From Planctomycetota bacterium (GTDB lineage Bacteria; Planctomycetota; Phycisphaerae; Phycisphaerales; UBA1924): a DNA stretch of 64,000 bases. Of this stretch, positions 26,461 to 35,545 are shown piece by piece (the first letter of the stretch is position 1; each line of letters opens with the position of its first letter). The position numbers were made by a program, and so were the translations under genes. The stretch lies in the NCBI GenBank assembly GCA_013285505.1, contig CP053450.1:228796-292795 (forward strand), in the 5' to 3' direction. The notes beneath the pieces were generated by a model that ran no database searches, was not told the DNA's origin, and saw only the letters and a program-made list of their open reading frames with translations.

Positions 26461-28150
26461 ATGGCAGACACTCCATCCACGCGCGCGAATCCCTCCGGGC
26501 ACGCCATCAAGGAGACCATCAGCTCGCTGATCGTCGCCTTCATCTTCGCCTTCGTCTTCCGCGGCTTCGTGGTCGAGGCGTTTGTCATCCCCACCGGCTC
26601 CATGGCCCCCACCCTGCTCGGCAAGCACATGCGCTTCCAGAGCCCCGAGTCCGGCGAGATCTGGACCGTCAACCCGTGGGACAACAGCGCCGGCAACCCG
26701 TTGCCCGTCCAGGGCACCCAGTCCACCATCACCGCGACCGACCCGATGACGCGCGCGCAGATCGGCAGCGAGCTGCCCGCCGACATGGGCCGCAAGGTCA
26801 CCACGCTCTCCGGCGACCGCATCTTCGTCCTCAAGTACCTCTACTCCATCTACGACCCCGCCCGATTCGACGTGGTGGTCTTCAAGTACCCCGGACCGAC
26901 CCCCTCGCCGGTCACGGCCGGGCAGCAGGAGAACTACATCAAGCGGCTGGTCGGTCTCCCGGGCGAGGAGATCGCGCTGGTTGACGGCGACGTCTTCACG
27001 CGCAAGGCCGAGGGCGCGGCGGGATCGCTCACGCGGTCTGACTGGTCGGCCCCCAACTGGACCATCGCCCGCAAGTCCGAGCGCGTGCAGCGCGAACTCT
27101 GGCAGACCGTCTACGACTCGAGCTACGCCCCGCTCGACCCGGACCGCAACCTCCGCACCTGGTTCCGCAGCCCGTGGCGCGGCCTGGCCCCCGACGGCTC
27201 GACCGACACCGCCTGGACCATCGACAAACAGACCAGCTACACCCACGACAGCGCCGCCCCGACGACGCTCACCTGGGACACCGACGCCCGCCCCATCACC
27301 GACGAGTACTTCTACAACGAGGCGGCTGAGGGCGACTACCGCAACACCAAGTCCACCTACGCGGTCTCCGATATCCGTCTGGCGATGGGTGTCGAGCCCG
27401 AGCAGGACGGGCTCAAGCTCGCGGCCGTGCTCGGGGCCCGGGGCCACGAGTTCCGCGCCGAGATCGAAGGAGAGCCGCGTCCTCCTCCGCACGAGGCCCG
27501 TGGCCGCCGACGGCACGCCCGGCGAGTGGCGCACGCTCGAAGACACCACCACCAAGCGCACCATCAAGACCGGCAAGGTCACCAACGTCGAGTTCTGGCA
27601 TGTTGACCAGTCCCTGCAGGTGTGGGTCGAGGGCAAACGCGTCGCCTACGCCGAGTACGACTGGTCGCCCGCCCTCCGCATCGAGCACACGCTCGACCGA
27701 CCCGCCGAGGAGCTGCTCCGCGCCGTCCGCGTCTCCAACCCGCTGGCCGACGAGTCGATGTATCCCCAGCCCAGCGTCCGCTGGGAGCTCGAGGGCTCGC
27801 CGGTCACGCTCCACCGCGTCCGGCTCGAACGCGACCTCTTCTACAGGCCCGGCGTCTACAACCCCGGATTCGCCCGCGACGGGCAGCCCTCGCTGGGCAC
27901 CCACCCCTCGCAGCCGAACATCCTCGGCCCCGACCAGTTCTTCGTCTGCGGCGACAACAGCCCCAACAGCCTCGACGGCCGCCTCTGGGACACCCCCGAC
28001 GCGTGGGTCCGCGAGCAGATCGACCCCACCATCGGCGTCGTCCCCCGCGACCTGCTCATCGGCAAGGCGTTCTTCGTCTACTTCCCGAGCTTCCACAAGG
28101 ACAAGAAGATCCCGGTGCCCGACGTCGGGCGGATGCGGTTTATCTGGTAG
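26461..28150 (+). CDS. lepB: Signal peptidase I with a large insertion (one frameshift)
   Basis: About 563 residues, roughly twice the usual S26 signal peptidase. One transmembrane helix (LIVAFIFAFVFRGFVVEAF), then box B IPTGSMAPTL with nucleophile Ser47, and box D with NYIKRLVGLPGEE carrying the general-base Lys161. Box E FVCGDNSPNSLDGRLW is near the C-terminus. Between boxes D and E lie about 330 residues without family match (for example TWFRSPWRGLAPDGSTD and RPAEELLRAVRVSNPL). It cleaves signal peptides at the outer face of the membrane. The frame breaks near 27478 (agcgcc reads agcc). A TATGGT hexamer lies 6 bases before ATG. Confidence 0.92.
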
Positions 28151-28174
28151 ACGGTCGCCGCGTGAAAGCAGGCC

Positions 28175-28721
28175 ATGTCCCGACGCGCACTCCCGGTCGC
28201 GATCCTCTTCCTCTCCGCGGCCTGCGGGGCCCTGTGGGTCACCTCCATGTTCGAGACCGTGCAGTGGAGCAACGGCAGCCGCTATCTCGTGCACGTCGAG
28301 ACCGGCGCCGCCGTCTTCGCCCACGACCGGTGGAGGCCCGAGACGCGCCCGGTCGGGCTGGCGTTCTGGAGGGCCAACGCCCACGGCTCCCTCGAGAACT
28401 ACCTGCTCTATCTGCAGCCGAGCCTCCACAACGAGTCGGGAACGCTCTGGATCAACCTGCCGCCGTGGGTGCCGATGGCCGGGCTGGTCCTCCCGCTGGT
28501 CTGGATCGAGTTCAGGCCGTGGCGGCGCACGCGGCGAGGGCTGTGCCAGACGTGCGCGCGCAACAGACGGCCCCGGCTCGCCGCACTGCTCGGCGTGTGT
28601 GGACGGCGGGTCGCTCCCGCCCGCCCGCGGCCGCGTGCGCAGGCACGCGTGGAGCCTCACGGCAACCGGCGCACTCGCGGTGTGCTTTCTCTTCAGTGTG
28701 GTGGTCGTCGTCGTGGGATGA
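28175..28721 (+). CDS. Membrane protein with a zinc-ribbon-like loop (one frameshift)
   Basis: About 182 residues after repair near 28556. Hydrophobic helices at the N-terminus (ALPVAILFLSAACGALWV), middle (MAGLVLPLVWIEF) and C-terminus (GALAVCFLFSVVVVVVG). Restoring one GC unit joins GLCQTCARATDGPGSPHCSA with CVDGG, giving CxxC ... CxxC, a zinc-ribbon-like pair between helices two and three. Such two-CxxC loops between membrane helices are common in planctomycete small membrane proteins. Function unknown. It follows lepB by 25 bases. Confidence 0.65.
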
Positions 28722-28743
28722 CCGTGCCGGCTTCGCGCTGCCC

Positions 28744-29019
28744 CTACGCGTCGAGCCTCGTCACGACACGCTCCACGTCGCTCTCGCTCAGCACGCTGCG
28801 AGAGACGAGCAGACGCGAGAGTGACGCGACGACCAACTGCAGGTCCTCGATCTCCTCCTGCATCGCCGCGAGCCGGCTGTCCTGCGCGGCATCGATGGCC
28901 TTCTGGTGGTAGGCCGACCCCCGCAGCGTCCTGCGCACCGCGTCGAGGTCCTGCCTGGTGTCCGCGATGTCGAGGTGGTTGCCCACATCGCCCAGGAACA
29001 GTGTCCGCATCCAACCCAT
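28744..29019 (-). CDS. Small coiled-coil protein
   Basis: 91 residues; ATG at 29019 with AAGGAGAG 5 bases upstream. Starts MGWMRTLFLGDVGNHLDI, then a long heptad-like helix (QDSRLAAMQEEIEDLQLVVA, SLSRLLVSRSVLSESDV). No signal peptide, no known domain. It converges with the upstream membrane-protein gene and is just downstream of the SulP gene on the same strand. Function unknown. Confidence 0.7.
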   Translation of the reverse strand: MGWMRTLFLGDVGNHLDIADTRQDLDAVRRTLRGSAYHQKAIDAAQDSRLAAMQEEIEDLQLVVASLSRLLVSRSVLSESDVERVVTRLDA

Positions 29020-29098
29020 GAGGCTCTCCTTTCGCGCTGCCGGGCTCGGTGCCCGAGCGCACCACACGCCTCTCCCAGAGTATCCCGATTGCCCCGGC

Positions 29099-30913
29099 TC
29101 ACTCCGAGGCCGGGGTGCCGTCGCGCACGATCTCCCGGGCTCGCTCCAGCGCCCCGTCGAGACTCTCAAACAGGTTCTCCTCGCCGATGCTGTCCAGGAT
29201 GCCCACCTTGGTCATCTCCAGCAGCGGCTGCGCGTGCACGCCGCCCAGCAGCAGCGTCGTCCCCTGCCGCCTGCACTTGTCGTGGAACTCCTCCAGCGCG
29301 TGCAGGCCGGTCGCATCCACGTGCGGCACGTACCGCATGCGCAGGATGAACACCCGCGGCGGTCGTGACAGCTGGCGGAGTGTGTCCTTGAGTTTGTCCG
29401 CGACCCCGAAGAAGAACGGGCCGTTGATCTCGTACACCTCGACACCCGAGGGGACGTCCTTCTCGCGGACCACGCCGGGGTCTTTCGGGTCGGGCCGCTC
29501 GGTCTCCTGACCCTCCTCGATCTCCTCACGGATGCCCGCGATGTTCGAGACCTCCGACATGCGCTTCATGAACAGGAACGACGCCAGCACCATGCCCACG
29601 CCCACGCCGATCGTCAGATCGGTGAACACCGTCAGGCCGAACGTCGCCAGCAGCACCATCACGTCGGGCCGGGGCGCACGGAGGAGTGCTCGGAAGTGAT
29701 CGATCTCGCAGATGCTCCACGCCACCATGATGAGCAGAGCCGCGAGCGTCGGGAGCGGGATGGCCTTGGCCAGAGGTGCCAGCGCCAGCATGAACACAAG
29801 GATGATCACCGCGTGCAACATCCCGGCCAGGGGCGTCGTCCCGCCGTTCTTGATGTTGGCCGCGGTCCTGGCGATCGCCCCCGTCGCCGGGAGACCGAAG
29901 AACGCGGCGCTGGCCAGGTTGGCCACACCCTGCGCGACCAGTTCCTGATCCGAACGGTGGCGGTTGCCGGTCATCCCGTCGGCCACCACCGCCGAGAGCA
30001 GGCTCTCGATCGAGCAGAGAATCGCGATCGTCATCGCCGACGGGATCAGATCGCGGACCATCCCGAGCGAGAACTGCGGGATGTGCGGGACCGGGAGGCT
30101 GTGCGGGATGCCGCCGAACCGCGTGCCGATCGTCTCGACCAACGGGCGGGTGTGCACCCCGTCGAAGGTCTCGGTCGCCGAAGACCAGCCCAAGAGCGAG
30201 ACGATCACGGCGCTGACGATCACCGCAACGATCGCCCCCGGCACCCGCGGCAGCAGGCGCCTGAACAGAATCAGCACGGCGAGCGATCCGACGCCTACCC
30301 CGGTCGCGTGCCAGTTGATCGTGTTCATGTGGTCAAACAGGACGCCCAGCTTCGGCACAAACTCGGCCGGGATCGTCGCGGGGCCGCCCTCCTCGTTCAG
30401 GATGGTGAGCCCGAAGAAGTCCTTGAGCTGCGAAGCGAAGATCGTTACCGCGATCCCCGCGGTAAAGCCCGTCGTCACCGGGTAGGGGATGAACTTGATG
30501 AACTGTCCGAAACGGAACAGCCCCATCAGGATCACGATCACCCCCGCCATCACCGTCGCCGTCGCCAGCCCCTCGTAGCCGTAGGTCGCGGCGATGCCGA
30601 AGACGATCGGGATGAACGCCGCCGTCGGGCCGCCGATCTGCACCCGCGAGCCGCCGAGCGCCGAGACCAGGAAGCCCGCGATCACGGCCGTGAAGAGCCC
30701 CATCGCCGGCGGTGTCAGCCACGGATGGATCGACGCGAGCTCGTCGGCGACGTTCTGCGGGATGCTGGCGATCCCCAGCGCCATCGCCAGCGGCATCGCG
30801 ATGACCGCGACGGTCAGGCCCGCCGTCAGGTCCCCGAGAAACGTGCGTTTGGTGTACCCCTCCCGCAAACAGATGACGAGCTTCGGCGTGAGACGATCAA
30901 TCCAGGACTTCAA
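29099..30913 (-). CDS. SulP/SLC26-family anion transporter with STAS domain
   Basis: About 604 residues from the TTG at 30913, chosen because a purine run (gaaagagag) lies just upstream; an in-frame GTG is at 30958. The membrane domain has DLTAGLTVAVIAMPLAMALG, GGSRVQIGGPTAAFIP, YPVTTGFTAGIAVTIFASQL, and GNRHRSDQELVAQGVANLAS, all SulP signatures. The C-terminal STAS domain contains EVYEINGPFFFGVADKLKD and VPHVDATGLHALEEF. Members carry sulfate, bicarbonate or other anions; the substrate cannot be read from sequence. Followed downstream by a small coiled-coil gene. Confidence 0.92.
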   Translation of the reverse strand: MKSWIDRLTPKLVICLREGYTKRTFLGDLTAGLTVAVIAMPLAMALGIASIPQNVADELASIHPWLTPPAMGLFTAVIAGFLVSALGGSRVQIGGPTAAFIPIVFGIAATYGYEGLATATVMAGVIVILMGLFRFGQFIKFIPYPVTTGFTAGIAVTIFASQLKDFFGLTILNEEGGPATIPAEFVPKLGVLFDHMNTINWHATGVGVGSLAVLILFRRLLPRVPGAIVAVIVSAVIVSLLGWSSATETFDGVHTRPLVETIGTRFGGIPHSLPVPHIPQFSLGMVRDLIPSAMTIAILCSIESLLSAVVADGMTGNRHRSDQELVAQGVANLASAAFFGLPATGAIARTAANIKNGGTTPLAGMLHAVIILVFMLALAPLAKAIPLPTLAALLIMVAWSICEIDHFRALLRAPRPDVMVLLATFGLTVFTDLTIGVGVGMVLASFLFMKRMSEVSNIAGIREEIEEGQETERPDPKDPGVVREKDVPSGVEVYEINGPFFFGVADKLKDTLRQLSRPPRVFILRMRYVPHVDATGLHALEEFHDKCRRQGTTLLLGGVHAQPLLEMTKVGILDSIGEENLFESLDGALERAREIVRDGTPASE

Positions 30914-31248
30914 CGACGTTCTCTCTTTCCACCCGGACGCGCACCGGGTGCGTGCCACCCCTCACAGCCCGCGAGCGGGTGCAGCACTCTGTGCGCCGAG
31001 GCACGGGGCCCCGCGCTCCAAACGCCGCGAACGGCCGCGCGAACGTCGCGCTCTTTAAAGAAGAGCGAAGGTCCTGCGGCTGTTTCACGTCGTCCCGGGT
31101 CGGCGTTCGGCGGAAGTATATTCCGCGCGCGCCAAACGCCAAGGCCAATTCTCGATTCGCCGCGAGCGCCCCGCGGCACAACGCCGAGTGTCACGACACC
31201 ACAGTGCAAACCACTGATTCACCGCGAGTGTGGACCGAGAACCCCCGG
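30914..31248. other. Intergenic region with two small palindromes
   Basis: 335 bases without a convincing gene. It holds cgctctt-taaag-aagagcg (31049-31067) and cggaa-gtata-ttccg (31111-31125). The second is AT-centred and could be an operator or a promoter -10 region for the SulP gene. Otherwise I see nothing. Confidence 0.4.
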
Positions 31249-31841
31249 CTAGGCCGTCGCGTCCCGCCCGTTCCAGCTCATCAACCCGATGAACACCATG
31301 AGCGAGCCGGAGACGATCAGCCAGAGCCTCGACCCGTCGTCCCGCGCCCACCGGGCGAGCCTCGACTCGACCAGCTGCAGCTCCGGGAGCCGGATCGGCG
31401 TGGGCTCGAGGCTCGGGAACACCGAGACGTCCGAGCGGGCCGGGTCGTCCACCTCCATGATCGCCGCCTGGCTCACCGGCACGAGGTTCAACTGGCTGGC
31501 CGCCAGAGCCCGCACCACCGTCGGCTCCTGCGACTCCAGCCACCAGATACCGCTCGTGCTTGAAGAGCCGTTCTTCCCGCTGGGCCTCGATCGCGACCGC
31601 CCGGTCGCGCTGCCACTCGGCCTCGGCCAGGTCCGCCTGCGCGGGGATGACCACCGTGTAGCCCAGCAGCACCAGCCCCGCGATCAGGAACAGCCAGCCG
31701 GGATCAAACCCGTCGATAGGCCTGGCCGGGCGGACCGAGACCGCCGAGCGGCCGCCGCGCACCGTCCGCGTCGGCTCCGCGGCCTTCCGCCGCCGCCTGT
31801 CTTCCCCGCCGGGCGTCGTCGTCTTCGGTGTGCGCACGCAT
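31249..31841 (-). CDS. Two-helix membrane protein with coiled coil (two frameshifts)
   Basis: About 198 residues. The ATG at 31841 has AGGAAGG 7 bases upstream; the frame is restored by one GC unit near 31836 (MRARTPKTTTPGG) and another near 31548 (ggct from ggcgct, giving YLVALESQEPTVVRALA). A basic N-terminus is followed by a helix (WLFLIAGLVLLGYTVVIPAQ), then a heptad-rich stretch (ADLAEAEWQRDRAVAIEAQR), a soluble segment, and a second helix (LWLIVSGSLMVFIGLMSWNG). The layout is reminiscent of divisome-type bitopic proteins, but no family is recognised. Confidence 0.65.
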
Positions 31842-31941
31842 AGAGTGTCCTTCCTATCGGCCGGTGCCCGCATGCCCCGTCCAGACTTTCCGCCCGCTCG
31901 CGCCCAACCACCCCCCCTCGCGCCAACCGCCCCGCCTGCTT

Positions 31942-33351
31942 ATGCCCCGACACGTCGTCATCACCGGCCTCGGCACCGTCTGCGGCTCTCGGCACCGGCA
32001 TCGACGCCCTCTGGCAGGGCCTCCTCGAGGGCCGCTCCGGTCTCGGCGCCATCGCCCGGATCGACGCCTCGGGCTTCCGCAGCTCCCTCGGGGGCGAGGT
32101 TCCCGACTTCTCCGCCAAGAGCTTCGTGCCCAAGCACTACCGCAAGGCCGTCAAGGTCATGGCCCGCGACACCGAGCTGGCCGTCGGCGCGGCCCTCGTC
32201 GCCGTCCAGGACGCCGGCCTGGCCACCCCGCGCCACGATCGAAGACGAGCAGAACCCGACCTACCCCCCGGCACGCGTCGGGTGCCAGATCGGTGCCGGC
32301 CTGATCGCCGCCGAGACCGACGAGCTCGCCCCCGCCATCGCCACCGCCACCGACGACTCGGGCACATTCAGAGAGAAACTCTGGGGCACCAACGCCGACG
32401 CCGGCGGCACCGGCGGCATGAACAACCTCCAGCCCCTCTGGCTCCTCAAATACCTCCCCAACATGCTCGCCTGCCACGTCACCATCCTCCACGGGTGCGA
32501 GGGGCCGAGCAACACGATCACCTGCGCCGAGGCCAGCGGCCTGCTGAGCCTCGGTGAGAGCCTCCGCGTCATCCAGCGCGACGATGCAGACGCCTGCTTC
32601 TCCGGCGGGGCCGAGAGCAAGCTCAACCTCATGGGCATGGCCCGGCTCGAACTCGCCGGCCGCCTCGCACCCACCACCCCCGACGACGCGACACACGCCG
32701 CGGACCTCGTCCGCCCCTTCGACCCGGGCGCCACCGGCACCCTCGCCGCCGAGGGCGGGGGCGTGGTGATCCTCGAAGAAGCCGCCCACGCGCAGGCCCG
32801 CGGCGCGACCGCCTACGCCGAGGTGCTCGGCTTCGGCGCAGCCCAGGGATCCCCGCCCTTCCCCGTGCTCGACCTCGCCGACGCCGACAACCTCCACACG
32901 GGCGAGTCCCCGAGCGACGGGCTCCGCTGGGCGATCGAGGCCGCGGCTCGCCGACGCGGGCGTCAACGCCCACGAGATCGACGCCATCGTTCCCACGGGG
33001 TCGGGCATCCGCGACGCCGACCAGATCGAGGCCGATGCGCTGCGGGCCGTTTTCGGTGAGCACCTTGCGTCCGTCCCGCTGGTGACCATCCGTCCGTTTC
33101 TCGGCGACTGCCAGGCCGGCAACGGTGCGCTGCAGATCGCCGTCGCGGCGCAGTGCCTGCGGACGCAGCAGCTCCCCGCCAGGCTCCACGCCGGAACCCC
33201 GGCCGCGGGGCTCGACGCGGGGTCGGCCGACGCGAAGCCCGCGCCGCTCCGCCGCGTGCTCGTATGCTCCACCTCGCTGGGCGGGCAGAGCGCGGCGGTT
33301 GTTCTGGGCCGCGCCGCACCCGCAGACGCACAACACACGAATCAGGGATGA
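31942..33351 (+). CDS. Beta-ketoacyl synthase-like protein lacking the catalytic histidines (three frameshifts)
   Basis: About 471 residues, thiolase fold. Starts HVVITGLGTVC, continues LGTGIDALWQGLLEGRSGL. The active-site cysteine region reads GPSNTITCAEASGLLSLGES (Cys near 32523). Where FabF-type enzymes have the first catalytic His (NAHGTST), this has IVPTGSGIRDAD. Where they have GHxxGAAG, it has FLGDCQAGNGALQIA. So Cys is kept but both His appear replaced. It may be a chain-length-factor-like or otherwise divergent partner. Frame breaks near 31986, 32230 and 32945 are each repaired by one GC unit. Confidence 0.8.
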
Positions 33352-33419
33352 GAGTGTCCGCACCCCGCCCCACGTGAGGGCTGGCCAGGGCTACCACGAT
33401 CTTCAAAGGAGTTTCAACA

Positions 33420-34046
33420 ATGCACGACGAACGAAGCGGACAGGGCAGGTACGGCAACCGGGGTGGCGGCGGCGGCGGCGGCGGTGGCTACCGGCGCGAC
33501 AACCGGGGCGACCGTCACGACAACCGCGGCACGCCGCTCTCCGAGCTCGACCCCGTCCTCACCGACATGAGCCGCCGCGTGATCGGCTGCGCGATCGAGG
33601 TCCACAAGGCCCTCGGCCCCGGCTACGCACTCGACGTCTACACCAAGGCCCTCCACCAGGAACTCACCGAGCAGGGCATCGACTACAAGTCCGACCACAA
33701 GCTCAGCGTCACCTACAAGGACAAGGAGGTCGGCACCATCAACGCCGGGCTCTTCGTCGGCGACCGGTTCATCGTCGAGTTGCTCGCCCGCGTGGGTGAG
33801 GTCGGCTCGACCGAACGCAGTGCCCTCCGCGCCGAACTCCGCGCCGCGGACCTCGAGCTCGGCCTCGTGATCAACTTCGGCGAACGCCGCCTCAAGGACG
33901 GCCTCGTCCGCGTGCTCAACCCCGACAAGCTCAACGCCCTCCGCGAAGAGCGCGCCGAGGACGAGGATGACGACGACGAGTACGAAGACGACGATGAGTA
34001 CGAAGACGACGACGAGGATGAAGACGATGAGGACGGCGAGGACTAA
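33420..34046 (+). CDS. GxxExxY-family protein with Gly-rich head and acidic tail
   Basis: 208 residues; AGGAG lies 9 bases before ATG. Residues 1-38 are Gly/Arg/Asn/Asp-rich. The domain follows: MSRRVIGCAIEVHKALGPGY, DVYTKALHQELTEQGIDY, VGTINAGLFVGDRFIVELLA, ADLELGLVINFGERRLKDGL. This matches the GxxExxY family, which has a PD-(D/E)xK-nuclease-like fold and unknown role, although the motif here reads GYALDVY, so the glutamate is changed. The last ~30 residues are almost all Asp, Glu and Tyr. Both tails are unusual for the family. A clear terminator follows. Confidence 0.85.
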   Translation: MHDERSGQGRYGNRGGGGGGGGGYRRDNRGDRHDNRGTPLSELDPVLTDMSRRVIGCAIEVHKALGPGYALDVYTKALHQELTEQGIDYKSDHKLSVTYKDKEVGTINAGLFVGDRFIVELLARVGEVGSTERSALRAELRAADLELGLVINFGERRLKDGLVRVLNPDKLNALREERAEDEDDDDEYEDDDEYEDDDEDEDDEDGED

Positions 34047-34076
34047 GCCCCGCCCCATCCGCTGACACAAAACTCA

Positions 34077-34115
34077 CGCAGCCGGCAGGAGACCCCGCCG
34101 GCTGCGTGCCTTTTT
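34077..34115 (+). terminator. Rho-independent terminator
   Basis: Perfect 10-bp arms cgcagccggc (34077-34086) and gccggctgcg (34097-34106), followed by tgccttttt. It lies 30 bases after the GxxExxY gene. Confidence 0.9.
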
Positions 34116-34196
34116 GGACCGGCCCCCTCCCGGCGACCCCGCAGCCCGACACATCCCGACACACCGGGGCGGCTGATACGCTACCGCCAGTCAACC

Positions 34197-35505
34197 ATGC
34201 GCATCCTCCACATCTCAACCCGGCTCATCCTCGGCGGCAGCCAGGAGAACACCGTCCTCAGCTGCGAGGGACAGGCACGGCTCGGCCACGAGGTGCACCT
34301 GGCCTTCGGCCCCATCTACGGCCCGGAGGGCTCGCTGCTGGCCCGTGTCGAGGCCTTCAACAACCGCTGCGGCGCCGGCACCGAGCGCAACGACCAGGAC
34401 GCGCCCTGCCGCCCCATCACCACGCACACCGTCCCCAGCCTCGTCCGCGAGCTCTCGCTCACCAAAGACCGCCGCTGCCTCCACGAGCTGCGCGCGCTGA
34501 TCGAGCAGATCCAACCCGACATCGTCCACACCCACTCGAGCAAGGCCGGCGTCCTCGGCCGCGCCGCCGCGTGGAGCGTCCTCAACGCAAACGCGCGCCA
34601 CAGTAGAGCCCCTCGCGCAAGCGAGGGGACACGCCCCGCCGTCATCCACACCATCCACGGCCCGCCCTTCATGCCCATCGAGGGCAACGCCCTGCAACGC
34701 GCCAAGATCCGCTGTAAGAACCACCTCTACACCCTCGCCGAGCGCTACGCCGCCAAGCGCTGCCACACCATCACCTCCGTCGCCGACGCGATGACCGAGC
34801 AGTTCCTCGCCCGCAACATCGGCACACCCTCCCAGTACATCACCGTCCGCAGCGGCATGGAGGCCGACCCCTTCCTCGAGCCCCGCCCCGGCGAAGAGCG
34901 CGCCGCCGTCCGCCGCGAACTCGGCCTCGATGCTGGCGACTTCGTCATCGGCACCGTCGCTCGCCTCGCCGAGCACAAGGGGCACGACGACATCCTCGAC
35001 GCCCTCGGCGACGACCTGCGCGCACCCCACGTGGAAGCTGCTCTGGGTCGGCGACGGCTGGTGGGGCGACCGCCTCCGCGCCCGGGCCGCCGGCATGGGC
35101 CTGGCCGATCAGCTCATCACCACGGGCCTGGTGCCCAACGACCGCGTCCCCGCGATGATGCGCGCGATGGACATCCTCGTCCACGCCAGCTACCGCGAGG
35201 GCCTGCCCCGCACCGTGCCGCAGGGCGCTGCTCACCGGCGTCACCCCCGTCGCCTACGACGTGGACGGCACCAAGGAGATCTGCCGCTCGGGCGAGACCG
35301 GCATCCTCGTGCCCCTGGCCGACCGTGCCGCACTCCGCGAGGCGGTGGTCTCACTCTTTGAAGACCCCGACGAGCCGCCGGCACCTGGCCGCCACCGGCC
35401 GCGCCGAGTGCGCGCGAGTTCACCGCCGAGCGGATGGTCGAAGAGCTCGAGACCGTTTACGCCCGCGCGATCGAGGCCGCCGACCCCCACAACCGCCCCG
35501 CGTGA
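34197..35505 (+). CDS. GT4-family glycosyltransferase with in-frame REP (four frameshifts)
   Basis: About 438 residues after repair. N-terminal GT-B domain: MRILHISTRLILGGSQENTV, then VHTHSSKAGVLGRAAAWS and VIHTIHGPPFMP. The C-terminal donor domain has VIGTVARLAEHKGHDDILDA, KLLWVGDGWWGDRL, DILVHASYREGLPRTVP and VAYDVDGTKEI. It should transfer a sugar from a nucleotide-sugar in polysaccharide or glycolipid synthesis. A REP hairpin is inserted in frame at 34604-34630. Frame breaks near 35026, 35228, 35388 and 35408 each need one GC unit. Frame ends at TGA 35505. Confidence 0.88.
34604..34630 (+). repeat. REP hairpin inside the glycosyltransferase gene
   Basis: tagagcccctcgcgcaagcg followed by aggggac: arms cccctcgc and gcgagggg with loop gcaa. 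It matches the pair at 16423-16525. In the protein it encodes SRAPRASEG, between VLNANARH and TRPAVIHTIHG. Confidence 0.85.
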
Positions 35506-35533
35506 GTGTCTCCGCGCATCCGCCCCGCTCGAC

Positions 35534-35539
35534 TACACT
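35534..35539 (+). promoter_or_regulatory. -10-like TACACT, candidate leaderless promoter
   Basis: TANNNT hexamer ending 6 bases before ATG 35546, with no Shine-Dalgarno sequence. Confidence 0.4.
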
Positions 35540-35545
35540 GCGCCG

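Noticed and set aside
31985..33351. Programmed ribosomal frameshifting as explanation for broken frames
   Set aside because: Breaks occur at 50 places in at least 23 unrelated genes, lack slippery heptamers and all match loss of GC units; a technical cause is simpler.
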